Positions 62,020 through 64,000 of a stretch of 64,000 nucleotides of DNA are shown here, piece after piece. The notes under the pieces were generated by a model. The model did no database searches. It was not told the origin of the DNA and saw nothing but the letters and a program-made list of their open reading frames with translations. The first letter of the stretch is position 1; each line of letters starts with the position of its first letter. The position numbers and the translations under genes were made by a program. The stretch lies in contig NZ_CP015839.1 of the NCBI RefSeq assembly GCF_001651805.1, positions 62,001 to 126,000 on the forward strand, in the 5' to 3' direction. Origin of the DNA: Marinobacterium aestuarii. GTDB lineage: Bacteria > Pseudomonadota > Gammaproteobacteria > Pseudomonadales > Balneatricaceae.

Positions 62020-62823
62020 TCAGCGGTATTGCGGGTAAGGCGCCGATGACGCGGCGGATGTTCTGATAAAGCCCCGGTAGAGCTCGCCATCGCTGCCGGG
62101 ATAGCGGCGGATAAAGGCGCAATGACTGCCTGGAACCTGTGCCTGCCTGTCGCTGAATTCGACCTCCGTACTGGCGGGGACTGTGGCGGACTGTTCGAGG
62201 TACTCATCGGCAGATCCCTGCACCAGGCCAAAGCGACTGTCGAGGCGAAAGCCCTGCTCCAGCAGATAGTCATTCAGCTCATCAATGCCGTCGTCGTGAC
62301 TCAAGCTATTGATCAGTAAAGCATAGTGGTGGGGACGAAAGCCAAAAGCGGCGATCCAGGCGGCATGCTCGGAATAGCGCTGCAGCTGCTGATAGCTGTC
62401 GAAATCGATTTTCCAGTGCCGGCCCGATATGCAGAAGTCGTCCTGCTGCGATGCTGCTGGCGGGATCTGACTTATCAGCTGATGCAGAATATTGCGCACC
62501 TCATCGCCAAGAGAATCGACATTCAGCTCGGTGAACAGCAGTTTCGGCAGTCTGGTGTCGGGGTGTTCATAGTGGCGGGCAAACAGACGGGTGCCGCTAA
62601 TGTCGAATTCGCCGCAGGCCCGGTAGCCGGCGCGCTCGAAGGGTTTGGCCAGCTGGGCAATATTAACCCTTGGCAGTGCCAGGGTGTGCAGGCTCAGGTG
62701 GTCAATGCACAGCTGTGGATTATCAGTCAGCAGCAGGCTGTGAATGCGGCGGGCATCAGGGGTTCGTGCAAGGAAGTCCTGCCAGAGCGTCTCCAGCATT
62801 TGATCCAGTTGCTCGCGTTTCAT
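62020..62823 (-). CDS. DUF1338 family protein (2-oxoadipate dioxygenase-like fold)
   Basis: A 267-residue protein of the DUF1338 group. The His-containing segment CIDHLSLHTLALPRVNI lies near residue 42, and a second His pair is in FGFRPHHYALLINSL near residue 161. Glu residues in the LFTELNVDSLGDEV segment may complete a metal site. Larger members of the family (HglS/YdcJ) are Fe(II) enzymes that turn 2-oxoadipate into 2-hydroxyglutarate. Its place directly before astA suggests a role in arginine or succinylglutamate metabolism, but the substrate is not known. GAGGGGG precedes the ATG at 62823; the frame extends to 62850 without support. Confidence 0.82.
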   Translation of the reverse strand: MKREQLDQMLETLWQDFLARTPDARRIHSLLLTDNPQLCIDHLSLHTLALPRVNIAQLAKPFERAGYRACGEFDISGTRLFARHYEHPDTRLPKLLFTELNVDSLGDEVRNILHQLISQIPPAASQQDDFCISGRHWKIDFDSYQQLQRYSEHAAWIAAFGFRPHHYALLINSLSHDDGIDELNDYLLEQGFRLDSRFGLVQGSADEYLEQSATVPASTEVEFSDRQAQVPGSHCAFIRRYPGSDGELYRGFIRTSAASSAPYPQYR

Positions 62824-63090
62824 AACGCACCCCCTCAGGATTGGTTGCACCGCTATTATCCCGCAGCGTGTTACAACGCAATGGTCACACCATTGCTATT
62901 GCCAATGTCAGTTTAGACGCTCTGCCATCAATTAGGCGCCGCGGGGGCTGCGGTGCCTGCTGTGGGTGCCACGCGCGTATTGGCGGCGTTAAATAACCAC
63001 AGGAACAGGCATGGATAAAAACAGGAAAGCGGGAGTGAGGCGTAGGGGCCTAAAATGGGGGTAACTTTTCAGAGTGGTGTTTTTGCATGC

Positions 63091-63099
63091 TGTGCATAA
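63091..63099 (-). other. DnaA box, exact consensus
   Basis: TTATGCACA on the minus strand fits TTATNCACA with no mismatch. Confidence 0.6.
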
Positions 63100-63190
63100 A
63101 AAGTTATAAGTCGTTTTTCGCCTAAGTAAATTTATATAAAACAATTAGTTGGGTTTATTTTCCTTGATTAAGTAACAGGCTTGAAACAGC

Positions 63191-63199
63191 TTATGCACA
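63191..63199 (+). other. DnaA box, exact consensus
   Basis: TTATGCACA on the plus strand, identical to the box at 63091-63099 in inverted orientation, with the AT-rich stretch between them. Confidence 0.6.
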
Positions 63200-63280
63200 G
63201 CTTGTGTTTTGTGAGTATCCTGTGGGTTTTTTGTTGGCAGAAAGTTTTCCAGATCCCGTTTAGCGTTTTGACAGGCACAA

Positions 63281-63306
63281 AAAAAGCACCCTGATGGGTG
63301 CTTTTT
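63281..63306. terminator. Bidirectional terminator downstream of glnK
   Basis: AAAAAGCACCC pairs perfectly with GGGTGCTTTTT around a four-base loop, with A and T runs on the two sides. It lies 62 bases after the glnK stop and can end glnK transcription on the minus strand. Confidence 0.92.
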
Positions 63307-63317
63307 GGTGCATTAAG

Positions 63318-63326
63318 TTATCCACA
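63318..63326 (+). other. DnaA box, exact consensus (TTATCCACA)
   Basis: This is the strongest-affinity form of the DnaA box in E. coli. It lies between the glnK terminator and the glnK stop codon. Confidence 0.6.
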
Positions 63327-63367
63327 GGTGGGCAGCGTCGAGCATTGCCGGTGGAAAATATCTGTGC

Positions 63368-63787
<420 letters not shown>

Positions 63788-63932
63788 TTACAAGCCCGGT
63801 GCCGGGTTGGATGATGCCGCCCCGGAGCCTGAATGCTCGAAAAATTCACGTCAGTATACCCGTAAAATAAGCCTGGCGCCTACGCTGCCCTGTGTGCGCA
63901 GAGCAGAGCAGTCACCCTTGTGCGGGATAACG

Positions 63933-63956
63933 AAAAGGGCGCCCTGCGGCGCCCTT
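63933..63956 (-). terminator. Terminator of the gene entering from the right edge
   Basis: On the minus strand AAGGGCGCC pairs perfectly with GGCGCCCTT around a four-base loop and continues into TTTTCG. Confidence 0.88.
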
Positions 63957-63976
63957 GAGTTCCAGCTACGGCAGCA

Positions 63977-64000
63977 TTACTTCTTGCTGGAGCTGAATTC
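63977..64000 (-). CDS. C-terminal end of a gene running in from the right (partial)
   Basis: The last codons of a minus-strand frame read EFSSSKK followed by TAA, and a terminator stem begins 20 bases later. Only seven residues are visible, so no identity can be given. The terminator and the glnK promoter region separate it from glnK. Confidence 0.45.
   Translation of the reverse strand, partial: EFSSSKK

Larger units (their letters stand above)
62824..63280. other. Long AT-rich intergenic region with DnaA-box sequences
   Basis: No credible gene lies here. The section 63085-63180 is clearly richer in A and T than its surroundings, with runs such as AAGTAAATTTATATAAAAC. Exact TTATNCACA boxes flank it at 63091-63099 (minus strand) and 63191-63199 (plus strand), and a third lies at 63318-63326. 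The first 100 bases should hold the promoter of the DUF1338-astA-astD genes. Confidence 0.7.

Overview
The window looks like chromosomal DNA of a GC-rich, aerobic gammaproteobacterium of the Oceanospirillales/Pseudomonas side of the class. Reasons: oxyR-recG, purE-purK, ftsY-ftsE-ftsX-rpoH, thiS-thiG-trmB, coaD-ferredoxin and glnK are housekeeping groups that lie near the replication origin in pseudomonads, while the single-subunit AstA, the CpxRA system and the TRAP and SSS transporters fit a marine-type heterotroph. The genus is inference only. No rRNA, tRNA, CRISPR array, prophage or insertion sequence was seen.

Layout. 1-4391: RND efflux pair (adaptor and permease). 4477-6048: purEK on the minus strand. 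6394-16113: a metal-resistance region with a putative copper-handling operon (small secreted protein, DUF411 protein, small membrane protein, cytochrome c, DsbA-like oxidoreductase), a divergent cupredoxin-copA-copB operon, a copRS two-component system, and a CDF-type exporter controlled by a MerR-family regulator through a recognisable operator. 16118-33610: mostly core genes (epimerase-like SDR, oxyR, recG, AstE/AspA-like hydrolase, DUF501, ferredoxin, coaD, M48 lipoprotein, TetR regulator, rsmD, a degenerate M16-like protein, ftsY, ftsE, ftsX, rpoH, DUF423, thiS, thiG, trmB).

33707-44348: an accessory catabolic cluster. A GcvA-like LysR regulator diverges from an operon with a split transketolase, an SDR, a complete TRAP transporter, a 3-hydroxyisobutyrate-dehydrogenase-like enzyme, a second full-length transketolase and a hydroxypyruvate-reductase-like dehydrogenase. 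It contains no kinase, aldolase or isomerase and I cannot match it to a described pathway.

44367-51373: a De Ley-Doudoroff-type sugar oxidation module (mutarotase, sugar 1-dehydrogenase, lactonase, sugar-acid dehydratase, 2-keto-3-deoxygalactonate kinase and phospho-aldolase) under an IclR regulator; galactose is the most likely sugar. 52119-59413: a Spy/CpxP-like gene and cpxRA, separated by a three-gene set resembling E. coli yidK-yidJ-yidL (sodium symporter, cytoplasmic sulfatase, AraC regulator). The three genes sit between two near-identical 20-base copies of a CpxR-box sequence. 59495-62823: arginine succinyltransferase pathway genes astA and astD with a DUF1338 gene. 62824-63367: a long AT-rich intergenic stretch with three perfect DnaA-box sequences. 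63368-64000: glnK and the last codons of another gene.

How the parts may work together: the sulfatase set could feed a desulfated sugar into the adjacent galactose pathway; the copper genes pair periplasmic oxidation and binding of copper with thiol and heme chemistry; CpxR boxes next to both spy and cpxR predict an envelope-stress regulon with autoregulation. All functional statements rest on sequence motifs read by eye. No database search was possible.
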